Positions 34,213-41,203 of a stretch of 61,310 nucleotides of DNA are shown here, one piece after another. The stretch comes from Acidobacteriota bacterium (GTDB lineage: Bacteria > Acidobacteriota > B3-B38 > Guanabaribacteriales > JAGGZT01), in contig JAGGZT010000071.1 of assembly GCA_021161905.1 (NCBI GenBank), forward strand, positions 1-61,310, in the 5' to 3' direction. Position 1 is the first letter of the stretch, and every line of letters starts with the position of its first letter. The notes under the pieces were generated by a model. That model had not been told where the DNA came from and ran no database searches. It worked only from the letters and a program-made list of their open reading frames with translations. The translations under genes were made by a program, and so were the position numbers.

Positions 34213-35542
34213 CTCTTTTTTCTTTCGCGAACTCGCTTCGCCTCACCCGTCCTACGCAATCGTAGATGAAGCCGAGCTTCTTCATCCGCTCTGGCTCGTA
34301 GATGTTTCGGAGATCGATCATAACCGGTTTTTTCATCAGGCTCTTTATCCGTTCGAGGTCGAGATTGCGGAACTGGTTCCACTCGGTGATGATCACCATC
34401 GCATCACAACCGGAGACGGCATCGTAAGGGTCGCTTGCATATTCGATATCGGGATATATCTTACTCGTATTCTCCATAGCTGCCGGATCATATGCCCTTA
34501 TCTTCGCCCCTTTCTCTTTTAACCTTCCTACTATCGCGATGGCGGGTGATTCTCGGATATCGTCGGTGTTTGGCTTGAAGGAAAGGCCAAGCACGGCGAT
34601 CTCCTTCCCTTTTAGCTCTCCAATTACCCGGGCTATCTTCTCCACCATCAACTCCCTCTGCCTCTCGTTCACCCCGATTACCGCCTTCACAATGGATAGA
34701 TCATACCCTTTCTCCTCAGCGATCTGGACGATTGCCCGAGTATCTTTGGGAAAGCAGCTTCCGCCGAACCCTGGTCCTGGGTGGAGAAATTTGGGACCGA
34801 TCCGTTTATCAAGCCCCATCCCCTTCGCTACTATGTGGACATCAGCTCCCACCAGCTCGCAGAGGTTTGCCATCTCGTTGATAAATGAGACCTTGGTGGC
34901 GAGGAAGGCGTTGGAAGCGTATTTTATCATCTCCGCGGTCTCGATGTTGGTTATTACAAACGGGGTCTCGATGAGGAATAAAGGGGAGTATAAGTCCTTC
35001 ATAATGGCTATCGCCTCACTCGACTCCGCCCCTATTACCACCCGATCGGGTCGCATAAAGTCCTCTATCGCTGAACCCTCACGGAGGAACTCGGGGTTCG
35101 AGACCACATCGAAGTTGACCTTCTCCTTCTGGTGTTCTTTGATGATCCGCTTTATCCGCTCGCCGGTTCCCACTGGTACCGTGCTCTTGGTGACGATCAC
35201 CTTGTAGCCGTTCATATTTTCGGCGATGCTTCTTGCTACCTCGTCAATATAGGAGAGATCGGCGGAACCATCCTCCTTCGGTGGGGTACCCACAGCGATG
35301 AAGATGACAAGCGCCTTCTTTACCCCTTCGGCGATATCGGTGGTGAAGGTGAGGAGCCCTTCCGCCATATATTTCTTTATCTTTTCCTCGAGCCCTGGTT
35401 CATAAATCGGGATCTCCCCCCGATTGAGCATCTCGATCTTCTCTTTATCTTTGTCGATGCCGGTGACCTTTAAGCCAAACTCGGCGAAACAGGCGCCGGT
35501 GACCAGCCCTACATAGCCAGTGCCAACTATTGCGATGTTCAC
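34205..35542 (-). CDS. ugd: UDP-glucose 6-dehydrogenase
   Basis: 445 residues from a GTG start at 35542, preceded by GAGGAGGGGG. NAD-binding motif IAIVGTGYVGLVTGACFAE is at 4-22; KSTVPVGTG is at about 119-127; the catalytic Cys263 lies in GPGFGGSCFPKDT. NTDDIRESPA belongs to the UDP-binding C-terminal domain. It oxidises UDP-glucose to UDP-glucuronate with 2 NAD+, supplying an acidic sugar for the surface glycan. It is the first gene of the minus-strand run that continues through the methyltransferase, sulfatase-fold and GT4 genes, with a consensus-like promoter just upstream. Confidence 0.96.
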   Translation of the reverse strand: MNIAIVGTGYVGLVTGACFAEFGLKVTGIDKDKEKIEMLNRGEIPIYEPGLEEKIKKYMAEGLLTFTTDIAEGVKKALVIFIAVGTPPKEDGSADLSYIDEVARSIAENMNGYKVIVTKSTVPVGTGERIKRIIKEHQKEKVNFDVVSNPEFLREGSAIEDFMRPDRVVIGAESSEAIAIMKDLYSPLFLIETPFVITNIETAEMIKYASNAFLATKVSFINEMANLCELVGADVHIVAKGMGLDKRIGPKFLHPGPGFGGSCFPKDTRAIVQIAEEKGYDLSIVKAVIGVNERQRELMVEKIARVIGELKGKEIAVLGLSFKPNTDDIRESPAIAIVGRLKEKGAKIRAYDPAAMENTSKIYPDIEYASDPYDAVSGCDAMVIITEWNQFRNLDLERIKSLMKKPVMIDLRNIYEPERMKKLGFIYDCVGRVRRSEFAKEKRDD

Positions 35543-35599
35543 TTTTCCCCCTCCTCGAATTTGGTCGATCTTCTTTCCCTCTCTTTGATCAGCGTAATC

Positions 35600-35628
35600 A
35601 AGGTAGCAAAATCCCTATCTATTGTCAA
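35600..35628 (-). promoter_or_regulatory. Sigma70-type promoter for ugd
   Basis: On the minus strand a perfect TTGACA -35 is at 35628-35623, a 17-base spacer, then TACCTT as -10 at 35605-35600. It points at the GTG start at 35542. The 304-base gap 35543-35846 otherwise holds the opposite-facing promoter at 35723-35752 and no recognisable gene. Confidence 0.6.
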
Positions 35629-35722
35629 CTTTAGAAGAGCGCATTTACTCGCTTACCTCTTCTCTTCTGAGGCGGCTTTGGGATTGATTTTTTAGCGGAC
35701 GATTCAGCTGGGAGAGATTTTC

Positions 35723-35752
35723 TTGACATATTCTTAGATGAAGGGTTAAACT
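35723..35752 (+). promoter_or_regulatory. Sigma70-type promoter for the outer-membrane barrel genes
   Basis: TTGACA at 35723-35728, an 18-base spacer and TAAACT at 35747-35752. It drives the gene starting at 35847. The leader of roughly 85 bases is AT-rich and ends with AAAGGAGGAG before the ATG. Confidence 0.55.
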
Positions 35753-35846
35753 AAATTATGATTTTAAAGAAAAATAGTGAAACGAAAATTATATAGTTAT
35801 ATTTAAATGGCTCAATGACCTTGATGAATCGCAAAAGGAGGAGGCT

Positions 35847-36455
35847 ATGAAATGCATAGGAAGGATGTTGCTGGTCATCCTTCTCTTGGGAAGCGCCGTT
35901 CTCGCCTTGGCTGAAGAGAAGGGAAAGCGGTTCGAGGTTTCCTTATCCGGCGGTATTTCCTATGCCACTTCCAGCTTTGGTTTTTCGCCTGAGGTCGGTT
36001 TTTCCTTCTATCCGGTGGAGAACTTCGCCCTTTCCTTCGGCTTTGGCGTAGCCTATCACCTCCCCGAACTCGATTTCCGACAGTTTGCGGATTTGGTGGG
36101 GGATGCTACCCAGGATGAGATCATCATACGGGTAAGAAGCCAGTATCGCTTATTTTCCACCCTCAGTGCGGAGTACTCCTTCGATCTTTCCCCGCGGATT
36201 AAACCCTTTGCCAACGCAGGGATCGGCTGGTGCGGTGATTATGTGGACATCAATGTATACAACTGGACCTCTTCCAACCTTGCCAATTCTAAGGATGTTA
36301 GATATCGGAAGAACGGTTCCTTCTTCCTCTTCGGTGGTGGGATCGGGTGCCCCCTGGGAGAAAAGGGGGTCTTGAAGCTGATGCTGCGGGTTCTCAACCC
36401 CGGCGGGGATTTTTCTACCTATCAGGTAATCGCTCGTTTGGGCTTCAGGTTTTAA
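35847..36455 (+). CDS. Small outer-membrane beta-barrel protein
   Basis: 202 residues. The signal peptide is about 1-22 (LLVILLLGSAVLALAEE). Alternating polar/aromatic strands follow (FEVSLSGGISYATSSFGFSP, FALSFGFGVAYHLPEL), and the chain ends in the aromatic C-terminus RLGFRF that the BAM complex recognises. Length suits an 8-stranded barrel such as OmpX/OmpA-N or OmpW-like proteins. The function cannot be assigned; a porin-like or structural role is possible. AAAGGAGGAG precedes ATG 35847. The next barrel gene starts 19 bases after its stop, so the two form a small operon. Confidence 0.7.
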   Translation: MKCIGRMLLVILLLGSAVLALAEEKGKRFEVSLSGGISYATSSFGFSPEVGFSFYPVENFALSFGFGVAYHLPELDFRQFADLVGDATQDEIIIRVRSQYRLFSTLSAEYSFDLSPRIKPFANAGIGWCGDYVDINVYNWTSSNLANSKDVRYRKNGSFFLFGGGIGCPLGEKGVLKLMLRVLNPGGDFSTYQVIARLGFRF

Positions 36456-36474
36456 ACAAATACGAGGTGCTCCG

Positions 36475-37122
36475 ATGAAGGTATCGATCGGTTTATCGAG
36501 TAGGAGATTTGTGGTTCCTCTCATCATTCTTCTTCTTTTTAGCTCCGCCTTAGCCCTTGGTGATGATGAGAGGAAGAACGAAATAGCGGGCTATGTAAGC
36601 GGTTATTTTTGCATAGGCGACGGAGCGGAAAGTTACCTCTCCTTTGATATTGGGTATGAGAGAAGGTTCAACGATCGGATCTCCTTCGCGGTATCGGTAG
36701 GGTATGTTCCCCTGATGTGGGATTATAACTTGGCAAGCTCGGCAAGGGTGAATTTTAAGAAGAGCTTCGGTGGCTCCAGGAATTTCACCAGCGTCTCTAA
36801 GGTGGGGTCCGAGCTCGATCTTTATTTCGGTCTCTACTTCTATCTCCTTCGTCAGAGGGATAAAAGGTATGATCTCTTCCTCTATCTGGGAAACAGTTAC
36901 TATCGGTGGTCTGAGAGCCATAAAGCATATTCTGATGATTCCTCCCGTACTGAGACCCTCTCCAACTCGGATTCCTTTTTCTCTCCATTGGATGTGGGCG
37001 TTGGACTTAGGTACAGATTTAGCAAGAGACATTTCTTGAGGGGAGAGTGGCGGTTGGGAAATGTCCTCTCGGGGGAAGAGCAGATATGGAAGCTCCTTCT
37101 CGGTCTTAGCTATCGGTTCTGA
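36475..37122 (+). CDS. Small outer-membrane beta-barrel protein
   Basis: 215 residues with a signal peptide of about 28 residues (VVPLIILLLFSSALALGDD) and amphipathic strands, including YLSFDIGYERRFNDRISFA, DLYFGLYFYLLRQRDKR and LDVGVGLRYRFSKRHFL. It ends GLSYRF, an aromatic outer-membrane C-terminus. Its last third closely matches the decayed fragment at 44121-44353. It is co-directional with and 19 bases after the first barrel gene. No specific function is recognised. Confidence 0.7.
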   Translation: MKVSIGLSSRRFVVPLIILLLFSSALALGDDERKNEIAGYVSGYFCIGDGAESYLSFDIGYERRFNDRISFAVSVGYVPLMWDYNLASSARVNFKKSFGGSRNFTSVSKVGSELDLYFGLYFYLLRQRDKRYDLFLYLGNSYYRWSESHKAYSDDSSRTETLSNSDSFFSPLDVGVGLRYRFSKRHFLRGEWRLGNVLSGEEQIWKLLLGLSYRF

Positions 37123-37150
37123 GAATCAAGTCAGGCTTAGGAGAAGGGTA

Positions 37151-37165
37151 AGCCCTGTCCCTACA
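37151..37165. repeat. REP-like half unit
   Basis: This 15-base stretch repeats the 3' half of the complete palindromic unit at 37309-37338 (AGCCCTGTCCCTACA in both). It has no matching left arm, so it is a truncated copy or relic. Confidence 0.5.
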
Positions 37166-37251
37166 CAAGATATGGAGAGAATATAACGGTATGCTCGGTT
37201 CCTTGTGAAAGATAAGAGGGGCGCAAGTATCACCGATCATCTCTTTAGAGT

Positions 37252-37279
37252 GGAGGGACAGCCCTCGCCGCTGTCCGCA
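37252..37279. repeat. REP-like palindromic unit, inverted copy
   Basis: GGACAG at 37255-37260 and CTGTCC at 37271-37276 form a short hairpin. Its reverse complement resembles the unit at 37309-37338 (GCGGACAG, variable middle, CTGTCCCT). The two lie head to head about 30 bases apart, as in BIME-type REP pairs. Confidence 0.6.
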
Positions 37280-37308
37280 TTTTTGATAATTGCCCGTTTT
37301 TCTCAATA

Positions 37309-37338
37309 GGGCGGACAGGAACGAGCCCTGTCCCTACA
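37309..37338. repeat. REP-like palindromic unit
   Basis: GGACAGG at 37313-37319 and CCTGTCC at 37327-37333 are perfect inverted arms around a 7-base loop. It pairs in opposite orientation with the unit at 37252-37279. It sits between the barrel genes and the next GT4 gene in a 339-base gap. Confidence 0.65.
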
Positions 37339-37406
37339 TAGATTGAGATATAAAACCCCTACAAATATGGGGATAGGGACAAACGGTCTTTTCTTTTCTT
37401 TCCTGT

Positions 37407-37436
37407 TTGACAATGGATGAAAAGCTGTGCTACCTT
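37407..37436 (+). promoter_or_regulatory. Candidate promoter for the plus-strand GT4 gene
   Basis: TTGACA at 37407-37412, an 18-base spacer and TACCTT at 37431-37436, the same -10 hexamer as the ugd promoter. The -10 overlaps the left arm of the hairpin at 37429-37459, so either this promoter or a transcribed hairpin is used, not both in full. Confidence 0.4.
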
Positions 37437-37459
37437 CCTTACAAAATAAGGAGGGTAGC
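37429..37459 (+). promoter_or_regulatory. Long inverted repeat covering the GT4 ribosome-binding site
   Basis: Arms of 13 bases at 37429-37441 and 37447-37459 pair fully (12 Watson-Crick pairs and one G-T) around a CAAAA loop. The right arm contains AAGGAGGG, the ribosome-binding site for TTG 37462. If transcribed, the hairpin would hide the site. As DNA it would be an operator-like palindrome over the -10 element. Confidence 0.6.
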
Positions 37460-37461
37460 AA

Positions 37462-38532
37462 TTGGCGCTTCTCAAAGCCCCGGCGGATACGAGAGTGCTT
37501 CTTTGTGGCGCCCAGGTGCCTTTCTTTCGTGGAGGGGCAGAACAGCTGATCTCCTCCCTCTCCGAGCATCTCCGTCGGCTCGGCTATCAGGTGGATGTGA
37601 CCCAGCTTCCCTTCAAGTGGTATCCCAATCGCAATATCTTCCATCACGCTTTAGCTTGGCGCCTGCTCGATCTTTCTGAGGCGCATGGGGTTAGCATAGA
37701 CATCCTCATCGCTACCAAATTCCCCTCCTATCTCGCCCGCCACAAGAATAAAGTGGTCTGGCTGGTGCACCAGTTCCGTCAGGTGTATGATTTCTACGGC
37801 ACCATCTACTCCGGCTTCGATGCTCATAGTAAAGAAGACAACGAGATAAGGGAGATGATAATCAAGATGGATAAGCTCGCCCTGTCCGAGGCGCGGGCGC
37901 TTTTTGCCATTTCGAGAAATGTGGCGGAAAGGCTGGAGAGATATAATGGCTTGAAGGCAGAACCCCTTTACCCTCCCTTACCTCATCCGGAACGATATTA
38001 TACCGAGGGCTATGGGGATTTCATCTTCTCTGCCTCACGGCTGGAGGAGGATAAGCGGATAGACCTCCTCCTTCGCGCCCTTGCCCATACCGATAAAAGG
38101 ATACGAGCGAAGATCGTAGGAAGAGGGACGAGGAGGGAGAAGCTTGAGCAATTAGCGCGGGAGCTCGGGGTAAGGGATCGGGTGGACTTCCTCGGTTTCG
38201 TCCCCGAAGAGGAGCTGTATCGCCTCTATGCCAATGCCTTTGCCGTTTACTTCGCCCCCATTGATGAGGACTACGGCTATGTTACTGTGGAGGCGTTTAC
38301 CTCGAAAAAGCCGGTGATAACCGGGAAGGATTCCGGAGGTATTCTCGAATTCGTTGAGGAGGGAGAAACCGGTTTTATCTGCCAGCCGGAACCGGAAGCT
38401 GTGGCAAAGAGGATAGAACTCCTCTTTAAGGATAAGGATTTGGCGAGAAGGCTCGGTGAGGCGGGTTACTGCAGGGTAAAGGATATCACCTGGGAGAAGA
38501 CGATAAAAGCCCTTCTCTCTGCCGCCTCTTAA
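37462..38532 (+). CDS. GT4 family glycosyltransferase (paralog of 29508-30560)
   Basis: 356 residues from TTG 37462, with AAGGAGG upstream inside a strong hairpin. It matches the 29508-30560 protein throughout: FFRGGAEQLIS, LPFKWYPNRN, ATKFPSYLARHKNKVVWL, SASRLEEDKRIDLLLRA and the E-x7-E motif EDYGYVTVEAF. It is a cytoplasmic glycan-assembly enzyme of unknown sugar specificity. It converges with the next GT4 gene, 3 bases apart; that neighbour is the paralog of the gene adjacent to 29508, so the pair seems duplicated with one member flipped. Confidence 0.85.
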   Translation: MALLKAPADTRVLLCGAQVPFFRGGAEQLISSLSEHLRRLGYQVDVTQLPFKWYPNRNIFHHALAWRLLDLSEAHGVSIDILIATKFPSYLARHKNKVVWLVHQFRQVYDFYGTIYSGFDAHSKEDNEIREMIIKMDKLALSEARALFAISRNVAERLERYNGLKAEPLYPPLPHPERYYTEGYGDFIFSASRLEEDKRIDLLLRALAHTDKRIRAKIVGRGTRREKLEQLARELGVRDRVDFLGFVPEEELYRLYANAFAVYFAPIDEDYGYVTVEAFTSKKPVITGKDSGGILEFVEEGETGFICQPEPEAVAKRIELLFKDKDLARRLGEAGYCRVKDITWEKTIKALLSAAS

Positions 38533-38535
38533 TTA

Positions 38536-39891
38536 TTAGAGGATTATCTCCATCTCTTTGACCAGCTCTGGGGGAAGATCGCCTATCTTGGCTCCGAATG
38601 GGGCTAAGATTGAAGATAGATCGGAGAGAGCCTTCTCTCGCCAGTGGCGGAGAAAAGGAGGAAGATTTGAGCGATCTATTCTCCTCTTCTTTCCAGGAAG
38701 GGAGAGCGCCTTTTCTATCGCCTTTATATAGTCATCCTTCATCAGGGGAAGGGTGTGTTCCTTTTTGGCGTATCTTCTTGCTTTTTCCCCCATTTCCTCC
38801 CGGAGTCTCTTATCCTCAATAAGCTTGCTGAGGGCGCTTACCAACGCCCTTTCCTCGTTGATCAGGGATATCCTCATCACGCATTCATCGGGGATGTCTG
38901 CTAAATGGGGAAGCTCTGAGATGAGGACTGGTTTTCCCGCCATCATAATCCGAAGGAGGGTGGCGGAGGTCTCGTAGACAGTGGGATAGCGCAGGTTAAC
39001 CCCGATATCGGAGATGGCGAGGTAGGTGGCAAAATCATCGTAGGGGACGAAGCCGGTTATTATCACCCGATCTTTTATCCCCAATTTTTCCGCCTCCTTT
39101 GCCACATCGAGCTCCGCTGAAGGTTTTCCCACTACCAGGTAGCGGATGTTAGGGAATTGAGGAAGAAGTTTTTTCACCGCTTTTAATACCGAGGGGATCC
39201 GCTTCTCCGGGGTAGCTGCGCCAAAGGAGGCGATCACTACTTCGTCGTCGCAGATGTTATGTTTCCTTTTCAGTTTTTTGATCTCCTCCTCGCTCACTTC
39301 CAATTCAGCCACCCCCATCCTGATCAGCGATACCGGCACTTCAGGATGTTCTTTGTTGATCAGGGAGATAAGATACCGCTGGTGTACCGCCACGGCAAGG
39401 CTGGTATCTATCACCAATTTGTTGTAAGGAAAGCGGAAGTAAAGGGGCTTTCCTCCCATTCCGGTAACGACTATCCGGGCTAACAACCTCCCCTTCTCCC
39501 CCGGATAACAATATTCTATTTCTTCGATGTAAGGGGTGAGGTTCTTTCTATCCACAAAGTATTTGAGCCGTGAATGGTGAAGGTTGTAGTCGTGCAGAAC
39601 GGTGAGCCCGGGGTGAGAAAGAAGGAAGGGGTAGATGTATTGATGGTATCCTGAATTTCCCATTTGATAAATGATGAGTTGGTAGGGGTCTTTGATATTC
39701 CTGAAGGAGAATTCCGAGGCGGGAAAGGCTTTCTCTTTGAAGGAGGAGGTGGGGCTGTACCCTTCATCGATGTAGATGTCTATCTCGAACTCCTCCCAAA
39801 GAAGGGGGATGAGCTCGGCGGAGTAATCGGCGATGCCCGATTTCGCCGGGGGAAGTGGGCTGAAAAAAGCGATCCTCGGCTTTCTACTCAT
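38536..39891 (-). CDS. GT4 family glycosyltransferase (paralog of 28142-29506)
   Basis: 451 residues. The N-terminus RIAFFSPLPPAKSGIADYSA, the VLHDYNLHHSRLKYF segment, ASFGAATPEKRIPSVLKAV and NLRYPTVYETSATLLRIM match the protein at 28142-29506 in order and position. A short C-terminal helical tail follows from about 395. It probably adds a related sugar in a second glycan or in a branch of the same one. It overlaps the upstream coiled-coil gene by 4 bases (ATGA). Confidence 0.85.
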   Translation of the reverse strand: MSRKPRIAFFSPLPPAKSGIADYSAELIPLLWEEFEIDIYIDEGYSPTSSFKEKAFPASEFSFRNIKDPYQLIIYQMGNSGYHQYIYPFLLSHPGLTVLHDYNLHHSRLKYFVDRKNLTPYIEEIEYCYPGEKGRLLARIVVTGMGGKPLYFRFPYNKLVIDTSLAVAVHQRYLISLINKEHPEVPVSLIRMGVAELEVSEEEIKKLKRKHNICDDEVVIASFGAATPEKRIPSVLKAVKKLLPQFPNIRYLVVGKPSAELDVAKEAEKLGIKDRVIITGFVPYDDFATYLAISDIGVNLRYPTVYETSATLLRIMMAGKPVLISELPHLADIPDECVMRISLINEERALVSALSKLIEDKRLREEMGEKARRYAKKEHTLPLMKDDYIKAIEKALSLPGKKRRIDRSNLPPFLRHWREKALSDLSSILAPFGAKIGDLPPELVKEMEIIL

Positions 39892-40484
39892 TTTCCCTTT
39901 TTAAGGCTTTCGAGCTCCTTGGAAAGCCTGAGGGCAAGAGAGGTGAGTTCCTCCTCTTTTTTCCCTATGTCCTCGAGGATGAGATCCATCCGCTTTATGG
40001 GGAGGTGGGTAACCAGACGGAGGAGCTCCGCCTCCTTGGCAGCGATTAGGGGGATTATTGACTGGAAGAGGTGGATCATCGCCTGGTTCAGCTCCCGCTC
40101 CGCCAAAATTATCTCGTTTCTTATCTCGTTTTCCCGATTGAGGAAGTCGATGATCCGCGAGGTTGTCTCGAACCCAAGGGGATCGCCGAAAAAGAAGGAG
40201 AGGATCTTCCTCCCCACCGCCCGGATAGCCCGGATTATAAGGGGTTTCTGTCTCTCACTAACTCTTTCGTTTATCCAGCGGTTTAGGTCGGCTAAGATTA
40301 TGCCAACCCGTTCCCCCTTTCCCGTTTCTATCGATCTTCGAAAGAGCTCATCAACCGCGGTAAGACGCCGGTTGAACTCCTCCTCTGCCTCCTTTCGCTT
40401 TTTGGTGAGAGCTTCCAAGGTCTCGTCCTTGAGCCGTTCTTCTATTTTTTTCTTATCCGGCTCAAGGATCTCATCTTTCTTCAT
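39888..40484 (-). CDS. Coiled-coil protein of unknown function in a glycan operon
   Basis: 198 residues, strongly charged. Residues 1-60 and 100-195 are helical with heptads (LKDETLEALTKKRKEAEEEF, LRLSKELESLKKGK). A basic, hydrophobic stretch near 85-105 (IIRAIRAVGRKILSFFFG) resembles the membrane-proximal stretch of the methyltransferase at 32779-34212, and a coiled coil follows it in both. No methyltransferase or other catalytic domain is present. It may be a scaffold or length-sensing partner for the GT4 enzyme with which it overlaps by 4 bases; that is inference. It overlaps the upstream gene by 14 bases. Confidence 0.7.
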   Translation of the reverse strand: MKKDEILEPDKKKIEERLKDETLEALTKKRKEAEEEFNRRLTAVDELFRRSIETGKGERVGIILADLNRWINERVSERQKPLIIRAIRAVGRKILSFFFGDPLGFETTSRIIDFLNRENEIRNEIILAERELNQAMIHLFQSIIPLIAAKEAELLRLVTHLPIKRMDLILEDIGKKEEELTSLALRLSKELESLKKGK

Positions 40485-41121
40485 TCTCCTCTCCAGTTAA
40501 GGGTTGGATTAGTCGATCGCTTCCCTCTTTACCCTCTGCCTCGATGAGGAGGGCGTAATCCTCTATTTTTCCGCAGGGCAAAGGGACCCTCACTTCACAG
40601 GTGCCCTCCTCGTTGGTAAGGGCAGAGACGATCTCAATAGGTGGATGCCCCTCACGGATTAGTTTAAACGAAACTCGGATACCCATAAGCGGTTTCTCGG
40701 TGATACCACGAGTGGTCGCTACTTTAAGGAAGATTTCATTCTCTATTTCCCCCTGGGAAAAGGAGAGGAGTTTCAGGTTCAATCCCTCAACATTCAGGGC
40801 GGATGATAGATGGTTGATGATGAGATCGTCGAGGCTTCCTGTGGGGGAGAGGGGGCGTTTTTCCTCCAGTTTTTCTTGATGGTCAAACCTGAGTTTACCG
40901 CTCGCTATCTCGCTCACCACCGTTCTGTGTTGCCTCCGCATCAGGGTTAGTCTCTCTTCCTTGCTGAGTTCTTTATTTATATAGGTCCTCCGCGAGGCAA
41001 CGATCCTTCCCTTTTCATAGATCAGCGTTTCTATCAGCAGAGGAGCTTCTCCTCGTTCCTCGGTTTGGATGTGGAAGGTCTTTCCCTTATGAGTGACCTC
41101 GGTATTGAGCCCCATAGTCAT
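40471..41121 (-). CDS. Unknown protein with N-terminal THKGKTFHIQTE-type domain
   Basis: 216 residues, no signal peptide or membrane helix. The first 65 residues (GLNTEVTHKGKTFHIQTEE, IVASRRTYINKE) resemble a small domain seen in uncharacterised bacterial proteins; no function is recalled. Residues 125-200 look like a beta-sandwich (IRVSFKLIREGHPPIEIVSA, GTCEVRVPLPCGKIEDYALL), comparable to Ig-like/CARDB folds. It is the first gene of a three-gene operon with the coiled-coil protein and GT4, headed by a near-consensus promoter. The product may be cytoplasmic; its role is unknown. Confidence 0.68.
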   Translation of the reverse strand: MTMGLNTEVTHKGKTFHIQTEERGEAPLLIETLIYEKGRIVASRRTYINKELSKEERLTLMRRQHRTVVSEIASGKLRFDHQEKLEEKRPLSPTGSLDDLIINHLSSALNVEGLNLKLLSFSQGEIENEIFLKVATTRGITEKPLMGIRVSFKLIREGHPPIEIVSALTNEEGTCEVRVPLPCGKIEDYALLIEAEGKEGSDRLIQPLTGEENEER

Positions 41122-41171
41122 CTTACAGCTCCCCGTGGTGGATTATGAGGGACCGGTTATCACGAGAAATT

Positions 41172-41201
41172 ATTATAGGGAGGGGCGTTTGAGCTTGTCA
41201 A
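41172..41201 (-). promoter_or_regulatory. Near-consensus sigma70 promoter for the 41121-38536 operon
   Basis: On the minus strand TTGACA at 41201-41196, an 18-base spacer and TATAAT at 41177-41172. Both hexamers are perfect. The -35 lies 3 bases past the uvrA stop, so the promoter separates the operon from uvrA. Confidence 0.75.
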
Positions 41202-41203
41202 TT

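Noticed and set aside
34539-35207. Plus-strand open frame of 222 codons
   Set aside because: It is antisense to ugd, whose frame has all family motifs; the sequence is a composition shadow.
37252-37338. CRISPR array or simple terminator
   Set aside because: Only two or three palindromic units in inverted orientation with no regular spacers, and no T run after the hairpins.
39664-40500. Plus-strand open frame of 278 codons
   Set aside because: It lies antisense to the GT4 and coiled-coil genes, has Arg/Ser-rich low-complexity composition and no ribosome-binding site; the minus-strand frames carry clear GT4 motifs.
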